Assembly: GCA_022376465.1 (NCBI GenBank)
Contig: JACDTU010000022.1
Coordinates: 124,001 to 188,000 of the forward strand
DNA: 64,000 nt
Direction: 5' to 3'
Origin: Cubamyces lactineus
Taxonomy: Eukaryota; Basidiomycota; Agaricomycetes; Polyporales; Polyporaceae
The notes below the pieces were generated by a model. That model ran no database searches and was not told where the DNA came from. It saw only the letters and a program-made list of their open reading frames with translations. Position numbers and translations under genes: made by a program. Shown piece after piece: positions 35,874 to 48,885 of the stretch (the stretch's first letter is position 1; every line of letters starts with the position of its first letter).

Positions 35874-37929
35874 ATGAAATCAGTAGATCAAGTATATGCT
35901 GCACTACAAGAAGCTGGAGCGCCCGTGTCAAGCCGTGAGGATGTGGAAAGACTCTACAAGGGTCAAATGGCGGAAGTACTCGACTTTGTGGCTACGCATG
36001 TCCGTGGCCGAAAGGCAGTCGCTTCTGCACGCCGTGCTATACAAGCGTAGGTGCCTTCCGCATACGAAAATTTGTAAGCTAAATGATACCTGCCGTACTT
36101 CTTGTGAGAAGGCGCCGTGAACAGACGCGTCCTGGATCGGTTACATCGCTGGAACAGGTTGATCCGTTGTATACCCGCGCTCAGCGAGCGAAAGCAAACG
36201 TCAAGACCTCAGAGATCGCACTGCAGAAACTGGAAGATGCGCACAAGAAGCAGGTGCAGATAATCTCAGAGCTCGGTATGTAGGACTTGCTGAGGCGATC
36301 CGTGGATCGCATTGATGAAGAGACTGCTTGACTTTGCCAGAGAACGAGCGTGCTAGATTGCAGAGAGACCTGGAGAGCCAGCGCTCAACAGCTCTCTTGC
36401 TCACGATACTCGACCGGAAGGAGAACATACGGAAAACGCGGTTCGATGAGATATTGCAGCTCCTGGAAAAATTGAGGTGAGCACGATAGACAGCTCTCAG
36501 TATCATTCGATGAACACGACATGGTATTCAGGGAGAAGATGCGAGAGGCAGCTACGGTGAGTAATTAGGTGTTTTTTGACCTTGTCAACTGAAAGTGGCG
36601 TTTGGACTATGTCAGACTATTGATAACCGTGACGCGGAAGGGCTAGTACCATCCTCTGATGCACATACCAAGCCAATACGCGCGGAGCATACCCACGACA
36701 CCTTAGCTGTAAGTGTCCTCCAGGAGATTTTGAAGTGGTGATAGACTCATATCTTGATCATTGTAGGCAATGCAAGCACATAGCCTTCGACTATCACGAC
36801 TGTCTGTGTCAGCGAAGGATGGTGCACTTCCTGCTCGAACCAAAGCTACCGAGACACGCCTTCTTCATGCCATCGCCCATACCATGGAATCCAGCATAGA
36901 TGATTCGGAAGTCATCCGGAAGTAGTGCGTACGGTTATGAATACCTCGCCAATAACTGATTTGACCTCCATCGTTTCAGCGAGGAATGTCGGAAGGTAGC
37001 AAAGGCGCGAGCACGTCAGGCTCTCGAGTACCGCTCCCCTTTACCCGCAGGGCAGCCTGACGAAGACCTCTCAGAGATATCGGAGCGCGTCGTAAGCATC
37101 ATCACATCATACATAATCTTGCGAACTGGAACGTCATGTCTGATATGAAGCTGCCGTGCAGCGACAGAAAGAGGCTGACCTGCAAGTCTTAGCTGATAAG
37201 GCCGCAGCGCTCACGCTTGCATGCGCGCGGGCTCTTCAAGCTGTGAGTAACTAGCCTCCACCGGCAAGGCAGTGTTCGAGTTGTATAGCTCACATATAAT
37301 TATGTCGCAGGATACAATCTTTACAAACGAGACGGCTCCGCAGCTGAAAGACGCACTACAGAAGGAAGCCAAAGCGGCGCAAGGGTACCTCGACATTCTC
37401 CGACTATCTATCAAGCACCGTGCGCAAGCAGGAGAGTCGATAAAGAGCTTCGACGGCGAAAGCCACAGTCTCAATGATGGTTGCGTGCGTATCTATCCTC
37501 GTATTGGTGGGTACAGGCTAACTGTAATCTGTGCAGTCGTTTTCGCAGGTGTTGGTCGATATCGAGCAGACGTTCACGGACGGTAGGCATGTCGTACACC
37601 ACCGCTGGGACGTGCTGATTCTTCTTCTAGCACAAGAAACCGAGGTCTTCCTCACTGAAGCCCGCAAGTTGATCTCTCCAGACCCGGCCACTGTAGAGTC
37701 TCACAGGGCTCTGGCAGGTTGGTGCCCTTTCTCGACCTGTGCGGGTACGTGTGACATTAACGTGATCCGTCCCCTAGTGACCTACACGAAGGAAGAGTAC
37801 GAGGTATCTTCACGAATCCAACAGCTGCTGGAGCGCAAGTCGACAAAAGCAGAAGCGGGCCGTGTCCTTGTTGAAGATATCGAGCGACTCATTGCGGAGG
37901 TGGCAATCATCGCAGATTCGCGTATCTAA
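35874..37929 (+). CDS. Hypothetical coiled-coil protein
   Basis: I do not recognise the family. The start codon follows a pyrimidine-rich leader and opens MKSVDQVYAALQEAGAPVSS. Successive small exons then code a nearly continuous charged helical protein: RREDVERLYKGQMAEVLDF-like helices, SEIALQKLEDAHKKQVQIIS, ENERARLQRDLESQR, FDEILQLLEKLREKM, KVAKARARQALEYRS, RQKEADLQVLADKAAALT, EYEVSSRIQQLLERKSTKA and the end EDIERLIAEVAIIADSRI. Total about 430 residues with at least ten introns. No signal peptide or membrane segment is seen. The short globular N-terminus followed by long coiled coils resembles augmin/HAUS, kinetochore or spindle-pole subunits, but no diagnostic motif is visible, so this is only a suggestion. 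Confidence 0.7.
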
Positions 37930-38099
37930 ACGTCTTCAGTCTCTCAGCATGATCTCCCTTGACACGGCCTACGTAATCTACCAGCTGCAGGCTTGCGCAT
38001 CCCGACGGAATGTTATGAGTGTCCCAAGCTCTATCCTTGAAGCTACAATACATTGGAATTCTCTCATATTCATACATATCGGATCATCAAGAAAAGTCG

Positions 38100-40506
38100 T
38101 CACAGCACGTATCTGAAATCGCGGTTCTGGACGTCCGTCAAGTCCAAGAATTCCTACACAGCCAAACCCGCATCAGCACCATACACCTCAAGTATCCAGA
38201 CCTGTCGCAGTAGAGCAGTGCACTCACCTTGTCGACGCGGCGCTCGGTGCGCGTGCCGTCGGGGAGGACGACCTCGATGTAGACGTCGTCGTATTTGTCG
38301 TCCGCGGGCTCCGCATCGCGCTTCCGGTTCTCGCGCGCGAGCAGCCAGCGGATGTAGAGCAGCAGAACGGGGCAGACGACGTAGCAGATGCCAATGATCA
38401 GCCACGGGACATGGTTGCTACCAGTGGTATGTGAGCCATCGTTGAACGTTGAATGCTGGCAGTGTTGGGAATGCATGGAAGGTGGATGGTGGGACCTACC
38501 GGGGCTTGTATTTGGCCTGCCACATGAAGGGCGCGGACGCGTTGCCAATGCAGTACGCGATGAGCATGATCGCGTTTACGGTAATGCGCTTGGTATGCCC
38601 GGAAGTGACCGCGGAGAGCCACGCAAGGGAGAGCACGAAGCCCGTAGTTCCAACGCCTAGTACAGGGTCAACAAGAATCGGCCTCAATGCCACATGATAG
38701 TTGTGTCGTCCACGCCACGCACCAGTAAGCCACTGCCCAAAAAGCAACCCAATCTTGTTATCCCACGGTAGGAAGTTGATAAGGAACACCCCCAAGATGT
38801 TCGGGATGAAGTAGACCGCGCCGACGTACGCACGGCTGTTCGGGAAGCGCGCGGCGAGCTGCACCCCAGTGTAGATAGTCACGACCTCGATGAAGCCGTC
38901 GACGCAGCCGAGGAGCGTCGTCTGGAGGTTCGTGAACCCGAACGAGGAGACGATGATCTGCCGCTGGTTCGTCAGGCTGTTCGGCACGTTGTCGAGCGCG
39001 GAGAAGAGCGCGAAGAGCCATGTCTTGGGGTCCCTGAGCGCCTCGTAGAACCTGGAGAGTGTGGGGATTAGATGCTGCAAGGTGTCATATGAGGGTGGTG
39101 AGACGAACTGCTCGATCTTGAAGTGCTTGTTCTCGACACCAGTTTGATTCTCCTATGGGAGGGTTAGCATCGTGATACAGTAGCCGATGGGCGAATGTGC
39201 GGACCTGGATACGCTTGACAGCCTTAGCACGCTCCTCGGAAGTGAGGAACCATGCGTTGGTAGGCGAATCAGGGAAGAGGAACCTGTACTCAACGTCAGG
39301 AAGGACGTAATATGCTACGTTATGGTGGTGCGTACCAGTAGAGGACCGCAGTGATGAGAGTCAGGATGCCAGTGATGATCATAAGCCTGGAGAGGGTTCA
39401 TGTCAGCTACGAGTCCGAAGGTGCATGACGACTACTTGCCATTGCCAAGGCTCGAATTTGCTCGTCTTGATGTGCAGCGTACCGAAACTCAGGAACCCGG
39501 AGATGATCTGGGCTATAGCATGGCGATCATCTCAGCGAAACGTTCTGTTGACCAGGAGTGTTGCCCCTCACCAGTTCCGTTCATCAAGACTTCAGATACG
39601 TTAAGTCAGCCCAGTATAGTTGGTATAATGGAAGGACAGTACGCACACCAGTAGCCAACACGCAGCGTCTGCTCCTTCCGCGTGTAGAACATGGAGCTGA
39701 CGATCATGAACCCGGCCGTGATCGAGCCCTCGCACATGCCCAGAATGAAGCGAACAGCAAAGAGCCCTCCGAAGTTCTTGCATGCCGCGTGCAAGCAGAG
39801 GGAGAGACCCCAGACGAAGATGTTGATGCTATGGCGGCCCGCATGGTTAGAGAGGCCGTAAGATCTGATGTTGGCTTAGCCCGCACCTCATCCATTTGCC
39901 CACGGGGAACCGTTGTAGAGCGAGGTTCTGCGGGTATTCGAATGCGAGGTAGCTCAGGTAGAAGATGGTGCCGAGCCTGTACAAGTGTGAGCTACCGCTC
40001 TGCTGGGCGATAGGTTGCGCTCTTACCAGTTGTACCTGTGCCGCAGCCAGTCAGAGGTCTGCATACTGTAGCATTAAGAAATTCGGAAGTACGCACTGAT
40101 TATTCGTGAGATGTGTTGCCTCCCTAGCGATTCGGTCGTATGAGGCAACGTTCAGGCCCTCACATCATAGGTGCGAAACGTACCTGATGCCGAGGATAGC
40201 AGCACTCCCAAGAGTCGTCTTGTCCATGAACTGGATCCAGTACAGAACTGATCAAGTCAGCATCAGAATATGTGCTTCGGAAACAGGAAGCTGATGCTCA
40301 CTGCACATCAAAGGAAGGATATGCCAATCGATCTTCTTGCGGATCCTATTGGACTCCTCCGCCGTCAGCTCTCCTTCGATGCCCGCGACGAGCTGGGCCG
40401 CGGTATCGACGTCTCGGTCCGCAACGGCGACATGGACGTTGTCGATGTCGACGTTGACCTGGACCTTCTTCTCGTCTGTGTCGCTGAACGAGTTCTCCGC
40501 GCTCAT
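38100..40506 (-). CDS. MFS transporter, Dal5/allantoate permease family (anion:cation symporter)
   Basis: Twelve-helix major facilitator of the fungal ACS group, which takes up organic anions such as allantoate, vitamins or related acids with protons at the plasma membrane. The cytosolic N-terminus (MSAENSFSDTDEKKVQVNVD) leads to RKKIDWHILPLMC, the family's first-helix signature. Later blocks are YLAFEYPQNLALQRFPVGKW, LHAACKNFGGLFAVRFILGM, CEGSITAGFMIVSSMFYTRK and EQTLRVGYW, the conserved ACS segment. The central loop has SPTNAWFLTSEERAKAVKRI and ALRDPKTWLFALFSALDNVP. The second half ends SAPFMWQAKYKPR, then NHVPWLIIGICYVVCPVLLL and a cytosolic tail ending EFLDLTDVQNRDFRYVL. It has about ten introns and about 510 residues. 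Its 3' end is 170 nt from that of the coiled-coil gene. Confidence 0.9.
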
Positions 40507-42188
40507 CTTGCCAGTGACTCACGCGAGGACGTGTACCGTCGGAGGAGAGTGTCGAGCTCGAGGATACGACTGGGCCAGCGGTGGAGCTCGCCTGAGCCAC
40601 GCACGCACGCGCGAGCTTTATACTGCGTTATGGCGGCGTAATCAAGGAAGCGTCGATAGCGTTATCCATGTGATGGGAGCGTTCTCAGGGTGTCCATTCA
40701 TCCGACTCGGCAGATTCTGACCAGGAACTTATTGCTCTTCTTGGTGGAGCTGCCGTACAAGGCTTATCGAACCCTGTCTCTTCGACGGGACGGATGCGAG
40801 CCGGAAGCGCGATACGTTCCATGGGTTGGCCGTTGGCGCCACAAGTGTAACAATCCAGGAACACAGTGTACACTGTGCTGCACTAGAAGGCTCACAGAGG
40901 GCAGAAACCGGGTGCGCGCTGCACTGTTATGCGCGACTAGGCGGTGTGGCGCTGCAGTCAGCGATAGTTACGTTACTGGGGCGCTCTACCGGGTATTCGC
41001 AATCAAGGCATTGCGAATAAGCCCTTGTACCCTGGAGCGCTCCGGCAGCGGTGGAAAAGTTGGGTAGAGCGACCATTGGATGTTGTTCTGCGCTCTGCGT
41101 TAGCGATGACACGATGGCGCAGCGGCGGAATTAGCGGGGGAGAGGATCGATTGATGGGGAGCGGTGGCGGGAAGTCATGTGTTAAATCAGTTCACTTGCG
41201 ACAAGGAGTGGTCGCACAAGTTCGCTAGTCTGGCGGAAGTACATGTAGCATATCAGCGTTCGTGCATTCACGTCCGATTGCAATGGTCGAGACTTACTTG
41301 GCAGATACCATGGACGCGTATCTTATCTGTGGCGGTTGGTAGGACCTTGGCGAGCCTGCTGTGGTACAACCCTAAGAAGACTTCCTGTAAATCCTTCTGC
41401 GCAGTACGCACCTCAAAGCTGAGTTAAGGCTCAGAAAATACAGATGCGCGCCCTACGGGATTACCACATGTTCAGGGCGCGAATATCGGACGCCAAGCGT
41501 ATCACCGGGGCAAATGGGCATGAACGCAATCGATGCCGCTCAACCACCAGGTTCAAGAATTGGCAACCTCATCCTATGCGAATGCTATGTTCGAATCATA
41601 TTTTCCAATGGCCCTGGCAAGTGAGCATAACGCATGATGCTCTGAAGTAACTGTGAAATGCATTACCATCGTATATGAGATCATGAGGCTGCTCAAGGAA
41701 GATGGTTCAGGAGCACCTGGCACGAGCATGGCTTACACCACTTGCACTGCGTTCCAAGTATGCTGCCTCGTCCTACTTACGGACCGGGTTCAGGATACCA
41801 TTGCATGTGGAAGGGAAACAGCAGAGTCGCTGGCAATTGGCCGTCTTGAACGTGATCAACCTACCCGGTCCTACCGGAGTGGCCGTGACATGGGCGAGTG
41901 GACTACGGAGGCTAGATAAGATTAGATCCACATAGACAATTGGATAGACGCCCAAACTCGCCCACACCCAGGTAGCCGGCCTTGTGGCTGCACTCAGTCT
42001 GCATCTGGTACACCCCCGTCTGAACTCTTGCATTACTCGCTGTGCCCAGCGGAAAACTCCTGCTCTATCTCTGCCTGATCTCTGCACCTTGAAGTGCGCT
42101 CTCTGGCGCTTTAACCCGTCTACGGCGGATAACACAGCGTCTACTCTCATCGAAAGCACTCCAACCACCGTGCCGCTATATCTGTGTC
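40507..42188. other. Divergent intergenic region, MFS transporter and importin-13
   Basis: This 1.68-kb spacer carries both promoters. The frames within it overlap in antisense and have no motif, including the pair at 41653-41935 (plus) against 41773-42168 (minus). I see no distinct regulatory site. Confidence 0.45.
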
Positions 42189-45100
42189 ATGGCCGCTACC
42201 TTTCTTCCTGTGCTGCCTCAGGGCGATGTGGATCGTGCAATTCAAGTGAGTACTGCGTGTTTAACATATAGAATGGCGGAGGGTAGGGCAATGGAGGGCG
42301 AAGGCGGGGACAGCTTTGTTAATGACTGCATTATGGTCGCGTCTAGTTGATACAACAGGCATACTCCCCCGAGCAGCGCCTCTCCTCCGAAGACCAGCGC
42401 CGCCTACAACAAGAACTGTTTGAGATTCAACGCAGGCCAGAGGCATGGGGCTTGGTGCTGCCGTTCCTAGGCCATCCAGACCCGAACGTGCAATTCTTTG
42501 GCGCACACACTATCCAAGTCAAGATCGCACGGGATTGGTGAGCTCGTCGAATCTCGGGCAGTGGGATGCAACTCAATCGCATTTGCCGCCAGGGACGCGT
42601 TTCCCGAGGATGCAGCGACGCAACTACGAGACATGCTCCTTGAATTGACTGGACGCGCGATCTCGTCAGGACAGAACAAAGTCATCCTCCGCAAGCTGTT
42701 TGTCGCAGTACGTCTCGTCGATCGTGCAGCCGCTTGAATACACCATCATGGCAGTCGACTCCAGATCACCTCCCTCGCAATGAAGCTGCACCCAGGTAGC
42801 CCCTCGCGCTGGCCGGACTGGCTGCGCTCAACCCTCGGTGTCTTCGCCAGTATGGGCGTGCCCCGCGAGCATATCATGGATTTCTTGGCCATCGTTGCCG
42901 AAGAGGTTGAGAGCGCGGATCTGCTACCGCCCCGCAAGTTAGTTCGCGTCCATTCATTGCGCGCATCACATATCCACTAAGCACCACTGCACCCATCCAG
43001 AGCACAAATGAAGCAGAGTCTCGCAGAAGCGGTCCCGATGGTCACACAAGCCATCCGTGAATGTATCACGGCTCCCGTCGTACAGCGTTCGCCGCACGAC
43101 TTGTCCTCGGCATTGAAGTGTCTACAAGCATGGATGGCGATTCTACCAGCCAAGTACGCGTTCGCATGTTGGCCATAGCATTCCTTCTAACGCTTGATTC
43201 AGTGACCTCACCCCATTCGTGCCGTCACTATTGTCATTGATGGTTCCGTCGGCGGAATCACCATCGCCAGAGTACGACGAGCAGTCGTTCATCCCCGCAT
43301 CGGATACCCTACAAGAGCTCCTCTCCTCATCCGCACTATCTGACGGAGCCGGAACGAAGACGGTCACAGAACCGCTGCTCCTCTGGTTGGACCGATACGG
43401 CAGTGCAATAGTGCAAGCCACTGTAGCTAGTACGTTCATACTCCATTGCATGCGCTCTTCCCTCGCCCAAACTCAAGCGCCCCGACTCACTTCGCAGGCG
43501 GCTTCGTCGACGACATCTCGCACTCGCTCTGTAAACTGCTCGTCGCGCTCGGGGACCATTCCGCGATGTACTTCGCGAAGAACATCGCGTCCCCGGCCAT
43601 CGTCAAGCCCGTTCCGTGTCCGTTCCCCCTCCCCGCGCCTCTTCCGCCCGTCTCGCATCTCGTGCAAAACTTCCTCAAGCTGCTCCTTCAGTATACCGCG
43701 CTTCCGGGATACTACGGGGCGGACGAGGAGGAGAGCGAGATGACACTGAGCTTCTGGTACTTGTTCCAGGAGGCGCTGTGGAATGTGGATTATGGCTTTG
43801 ACGTGGGCGAAGAGGGCGATGCGGGCAACGAGGCGGAGGAGAGGGAGAGGGAGATGATGCCCGTTGCGAAGGCGGTGTATTCTGAGCTCGTCAGTGTGTT
43901 GAGGAGGAAGGTCGTTTGGCCGCCTAGGAATGTACTGAACGGCTGGGCTAGAGGTGAGTTTGATTGCAATGTTCGAGTGTCGATGGGGCTGAAGAGGCTT
44001 GCACAGATCAGAGAGACAAGTTCCAAGCGTGAGTTCGGCTATGAAATGTCTTGAGTCGACACTAGACGTCTCCCGTTGCAGATTCCGAAGAGACGTCGGA
44101 GATACCCTAATCAATGCGTAAGTTGGTGTGAAAGACATGCCTTCTGAGCTTTGCTCATGCAGATCTCTCAGGTACTATGTGCTACGAGACGACATACTAT
44201 CGTTCTACGTCAATGATCTCCTGCAAAGACTGTCTACACGACAGGCACAAGACGGCTGGGAGGTACGCCGTTTGCACCGTTCACACTTCAGTTTAGGCGT
44301 GCTGATGTATACTGCAGGAAATTGAGGCGACGCTTCATTGCGTGATGGCGGTACAAGAAGCCGTCCCCGTCGAAGACTCGCCGCACCTCCGTCAAGTCTT
44401 CGGTCCAGACATCCTCGACAGGTTACCCAAAACCGGAGATGAGCGCGTCCGGCGAACAGCCCTGCACCTTATCGGCAAGTTCCTTTCGCTTCATCACACA
44501 CGACCGCCTGGTTGAACTCACATGTATGTTTATATGCGCAATTTCTCACTACAGGCAGCTACGCGTCGTGGTTCACGACCCAGCCCGCGCAGGCACCAGG
44601 ATCCCCGACGCCCTCGCCCCTCATGAACGCGATAACCTACGTCGTCTCGGCGCTCCCTGACCCGACGCTATGCCTCTTCGCGGCGAACGCGCTACGCGAT
44701 TTGTGCGATGCGAACAGGACGGCGCTCGCCCCGCACATCGGTGCATTCGGGGAGCTGCACGCAGGGTTGACCGGCATCCCTGTGAGTTAATACGTCTATT
44801 GGCTGACCGTGGGTTGCTGTTTGCTGACTTATTTGGGATGTCGGGTATTGTAGGATACTGAGAAGGCGAAAGTGCTGCAGTCGATCGCGAGTGTCATACA
44901 GGCCCTGCCTCCCACGGAAGAGATTCCACCGATTGAGGCGAGTTTCCCCGTCCTTATCAGCGTTGCGTCGCTCATGTGTATCTCAGGCCATCGTTAGCCC
45001 GGTTGTCGCTAAGTTGTTTGAGGCGTTGCAGTCAGCAGGACAGGTAGGTAAAGAGTGAATGACGTTGTTCGTAGGCTCATATGTCTATCTAGCTTCCTGA

Positions 45101-46535
45101 AGAGGCACGAGCGATGGCTGTACAACAGCTCGAGACGCTCACAGGTGTCGCAAGGGGATTGACAAGGGTGACGGACTCGTTGCTTGCGCAAGATGAGTCG
45201 CCAGAGGTACAGGCCGCTCTCAAGGAGATGAACCGCGCACGGGAGGACCCGAGGGTCGTCAAGCTGCGCGATGCAATCTTGTCTGCCATCCGAGGGACTG
45301 TGGAGTTGTGGTCGACAGATGCGAGCGTATGCGATGTAGGCTGTCTTTCCCATCCCGGCTCATAAGCATGGACTAAATGGACCTTTGTGGCAGGCGTTGA
45401 GCGATTTGTTCAAGTCCATCACTGCATTGCCGTCGGACGTCACCCTGCTATCGCTCCCCGCCGGCCCTCTGCTAGAGCTTGTCTGTCTAGCTGCACAGAG
45501 GCAACTCACCGCTGTGTGGCTGTCCTTAGCACAGGTGCTAGTCATTCAGCTCAACCCTCCATCGCTACTCCCCACAACGTTCAAGTCGGAGCCTAGCCCG
45601 GAGGCGTCGGAAGTGGCCCTGAACGTGCTTCAGGTGCTGCTGCAGACGTCACTGAGCATGTTCGCACAACCAGGCGCTATGGTATCGGTGAGTATCACGT
45701 TGCTTGCGTCGAAATGTATAGCTGACGAGTCCGCAATGCACGCCCCAGAACCCAGACATCGTGCAGGCATTCTTCGGATGCATTGAGGCAGTGAGTCACC
45801 ATACATACTGACTTGCGGACGATGACCTGATCGCGTTAGCAGTATGCGCAACACTTCATGCCTGTATTCTACCGCCTACCCCCAGACTTGTTCAATGCAC
45901 TCATTCAATGCGCTATCGGCGCTCTCTCTCTCCAAGAGCGATACTCGCTCATCTCCGCCTGCACATTCCTCGTAAGCCCTTCAGACCGCTCAATCCTGCC
46001 TCCCAGAGTAATATTGACGTGCATGCCATGCAGAGCTCGTTCGTGAACCGCACCGCCACCAACGACGATCTCGCCGCTGCCAAGGCCGCACTGGCGCAGA
46101 CGCACGGCTTCCAAATCATGCGCGCCGTCCTGTTCGGGTTCGCGGGCGTCGCACCGCGATCGGCGATGCTGAACCTGATCGAACTTCTGTCGACGATGAT
46201 CACTCGGTACCCCGCGGAGAGCAAGCAATGGATGTCGGACATCCTCTTCGCGGTAAGACGAGTTCCACTCTTGTTAAGTGAGATTCGAGTACTCAATGGT
46301 GGTGTCAGGAGGACTTCTATCCCTGCCGTGCGACTCCCGAGGCGAAGACGAAGTTCATCAAGACCGTGTATGGGTATGTGACCTGCGCTTCTACCAAGCA
46401 ACACGCTCTAGCTGACCCACAATTCCCCGATAGGTCGCGATCCCTCAAACGTACACGTGAAGGTGCACAACAATTTACCCTCGTCGCCCGAGGGCTTGAA
46501 GGCTCCGCCTTCGGATACGCGACGGTCTCGATGTA
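42189..46535 (+). CDS. Importin-13-type karyopherin (Kap122/Pdr6-related)
   Basis: Nuclear transport receptor of the importin-beta superfamily that binds Ran-GTP and carries cargo through the nuclear pore. The first exon (MAATFLPVLPQGDVDRAIQ) leads into the importin N-domain: FEIQRRPEAWGLVLPFLG, then HPDPNVQFFGAHTIQVKIAR and DWDAFPEDAATQLRDMLLEL. IPO13 signatures follow: GFVDDISHSLCKLLVALGDH-type helix at 43500-43560, LKLLLQYTALPGYYGADEEE, MTLSFWYLFQEALWNVDYGF, RYYVLRDDILSFYVNDLLQ, TALHLIGSYASWFTTQPAQA and a HEAT-repeat body. The end is CRATPEAKTKFIKTVYGSRS and the tail FGYATVSM. Around twenty introns and about 1,000 residues, the usual size. The stop lies only 71 nt from that of the convergent membrane-protein gene. 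Confidence 0.92.
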
Positions 46536-46606
46536 ATAGCATACGCGTAGCAGTACACACAACCACAAGGTAACCAAAGTAATCATGTACAAGTAAAGTA
46601 ATACCC

Positions 46607-48885
46607 CTACAATGCACTCTGAGCCGTAGCACCCTCATCCGCGGACCTGCTCGCTCCGTTCGCCCGACCGCCCATCGCGCGGCGCGACAGCGTCGTCGCC
46701 CTTGAGCGCCGCGTCTTGCCCCGGCCCACAGTCATCTCCATGACCCTCCGCCGGCGCTCGCGTAGCGCATTCTTGGCGAAGCGCTCCCCGTCAGTGAGGT
46801 GCTCGGAGCACGCGCTGGACGTGCGCGACATGTCCGAGCCGACGGTGCTGGTGGAGTTCTGCGAGGACGACTTGCGCGAGGCGAGAAGCGGACGGCGGGT
46901 GTTCCGCGTTTTTTTGCGGCGATGTCCGCGCGGTCGGTGTGCCTGGACGTCGATGCCGTCGTCGTTTGCGTGCTGCTGGTTTGAGTTATCCTCGCTTGGA
47001 GACCTGGATAGAGAGGCAATGCTGGGCAGACGAGGAGGTTCGTCGCGTACGCGTCCGACGGCATCATTCGTATCGGAGGCCGTCGAATACATGCTGCTCG
47101 CCCTCGTGACGGATGCTGGCGGAGAAACACCCAGGAATCCATTGCCATGAATTTGCGAAGCGGTGGCTGCGAGCGGTGGGATCTGCAGGTCGTCCGCGAA
47201 GGGGTCTTGCGCTGGGACCTCGCCTGCGGTGTCCTCTTCCGAGTCACCACTACGGATGTGCACGACTCCTGCGCCGTCCCCGGTTTCCTCTAGCGTCCAG
47301 TTCGAACTACTATGCGCCTTGCTGAGGTGCTCCCGTGGACCGTGAGGGATAGATCGCTTGCTGCGTTGACTGTGGCGGATGGGTGCTTGCGTGAAGGTAT
47401 CGCCCGCAGTGGAGACCTGGGAAGGATTTGCCCCGACGACCGCGTTGAACGCGTTGAGCAGGTTCGACCGGATAGAAGCCGCCCATCCTTCTTGTCTCTG
47501 GCCAGTCACACTCCGCAGGTGCTGCGAGTCGTCTGAAACGGCGATATCGCCCGGGTAAGGCAGAGGTTCGTTCAAGCTCTCCGTGTCGCACAGAGGTACA
47601 CCTTGCTGTCTCGATGCCGCGCTCCCGTTCCGGCGTATGCGCAGGGGCCGCCACGGCACCTCCAGCCCGCCGCTCTGTACGCCCAAGAAGCACGGCCGCT
47701 GGGGCTGGAACGGGGTGCCGTATTCAGCGGGGTACGTATGCTGAACGCCGAGGGCAGTGCTCGCGCGGCTGGAATCGAACATGTCTCCCGGGGCGAGGTT
47801 CGTAATTTGGAGCGTCCCAAGGTCGGGGGCGAGGTCCGGGACGCTCTGATGGGCGTCGTGCAATTGGACTGTCACGTACGGGCTCCCATGTGCGCGTTGC
47901 GTGTGCGCTGGTGGAGGCGGGACGGGGATTGTATAACTAGACGGATCGGCCAGAGTGCCGTGCATGGCCGAGATGGGCGAATGGGCGCCAGGATGCAGGG
48001 GGCGTTCGACCATGTCGCAGTCGGGCTCGTAGATACCTAGCCCCCCTTCCAGGGAGAGCTGCCTGCCGCCGAACCGGTCATGGTCCCAAGGCCATGCAGT
48101 TAGTTTGCTCTTCTTTCGCCGGCGCGTGCGGGAGCGGATGCGGAGCCACCAGGCGAGGATGGTCACGACGAGGCCAGCGCATGCGATTGCGGCGAATGCG
48201 ATGCCGATGTAGAAGGATGTGCTCCTGTTGGAAGATTCAGAAGAGGAGGCGGAGTTAATCCTTGGAGGTGGGGCGGGACTCCCTGATGCTACGGACGTGA
48301 TCGTCGCAGACGACGATGTTGGCACGGATGAGGAGGAAGAGGACGTGTCCCCACTAGAAGATGGCGTGGAATTCGTGGAAATTAGGCTTGGTGTACCAGT
48401 AGTCGTGCTTCCGATGGTGGAACTAGCAGCGCTGAATGCAACCACTGAAGACGATGAAGAAGTGCTAGTCGACGAAGCCATGCTCAGAGCACTCGACGTG
48501 GCTGTAGCAGATTCTGCCATCGCAGAAGATGAAGTCTGAGATTGCGTGGAAGACTATGAGATCATCGCGTCGTCAATGCAAGCAAATGACGGTACAAAAC
48601 GGGTAAACCTACTTGCGATTGCACCAGAGCACTGGAGGCAGACGTGCTTCCTGAAGCCTGCAGGCCCGGATCCGAGTCGGGGACAGAAGAACCAGCTATA
48701 GCCGCAGGAGATACGGGATCTTCGACCACAGCGGGGCCATCAGAGGCTATAACGCTTCCGTCTGGTCCCACATAGATGCTGCTAGGATTTCCCATTACAG
48801 CGTTCCAATATACCACAGGGGGTGACCGCCGCCAGTGCCCGCTGAAGGATCTCGATACGGCGTGGGGAGAAGCGACTGAACGCAT
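46607..48885 (-). CDS. Single-pass membrane protein with Ser/Thr-rich ectodomain
   Basis: A type I membrane protein of unknown role, laid out like fungal wall-stress sensors. The long exon (46607-48534) codes a Ser/Thr-rich stretch, a transmembrane helix FYIGIAFAAIACAGLVVTIL, a basic stop-transfer RIRSRTRRRKK and a long cytosolic tail. The tail holds motifs such as AWPWDHDRFGG and a conserved-looking C-terminus (DGERFAKNALRERRRRVMEM). An upstream exon contains SPPVVYWNAVMGNPSSIYVG. The start at 48885 is only the first in-frame Met. It gives no signal peptide, so a 5' exon is probably missing. A candidate is 49055-49135 (reading near PPITIWTTNVDSGQPPCMPS, ending at a GTAAGT), but I could not join it in frame. 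Substrate and signalling partners cannot be told. Confidence 0.72.

Noticed and set aside
7859..40506. P450, NRPS-like reductase and MFS transporter as a biosynthetic gene cluster
   Set aside because: They are spread over 32 kb with at least seven unrelated conserved genes between them, and nothing suggests co-regulation.
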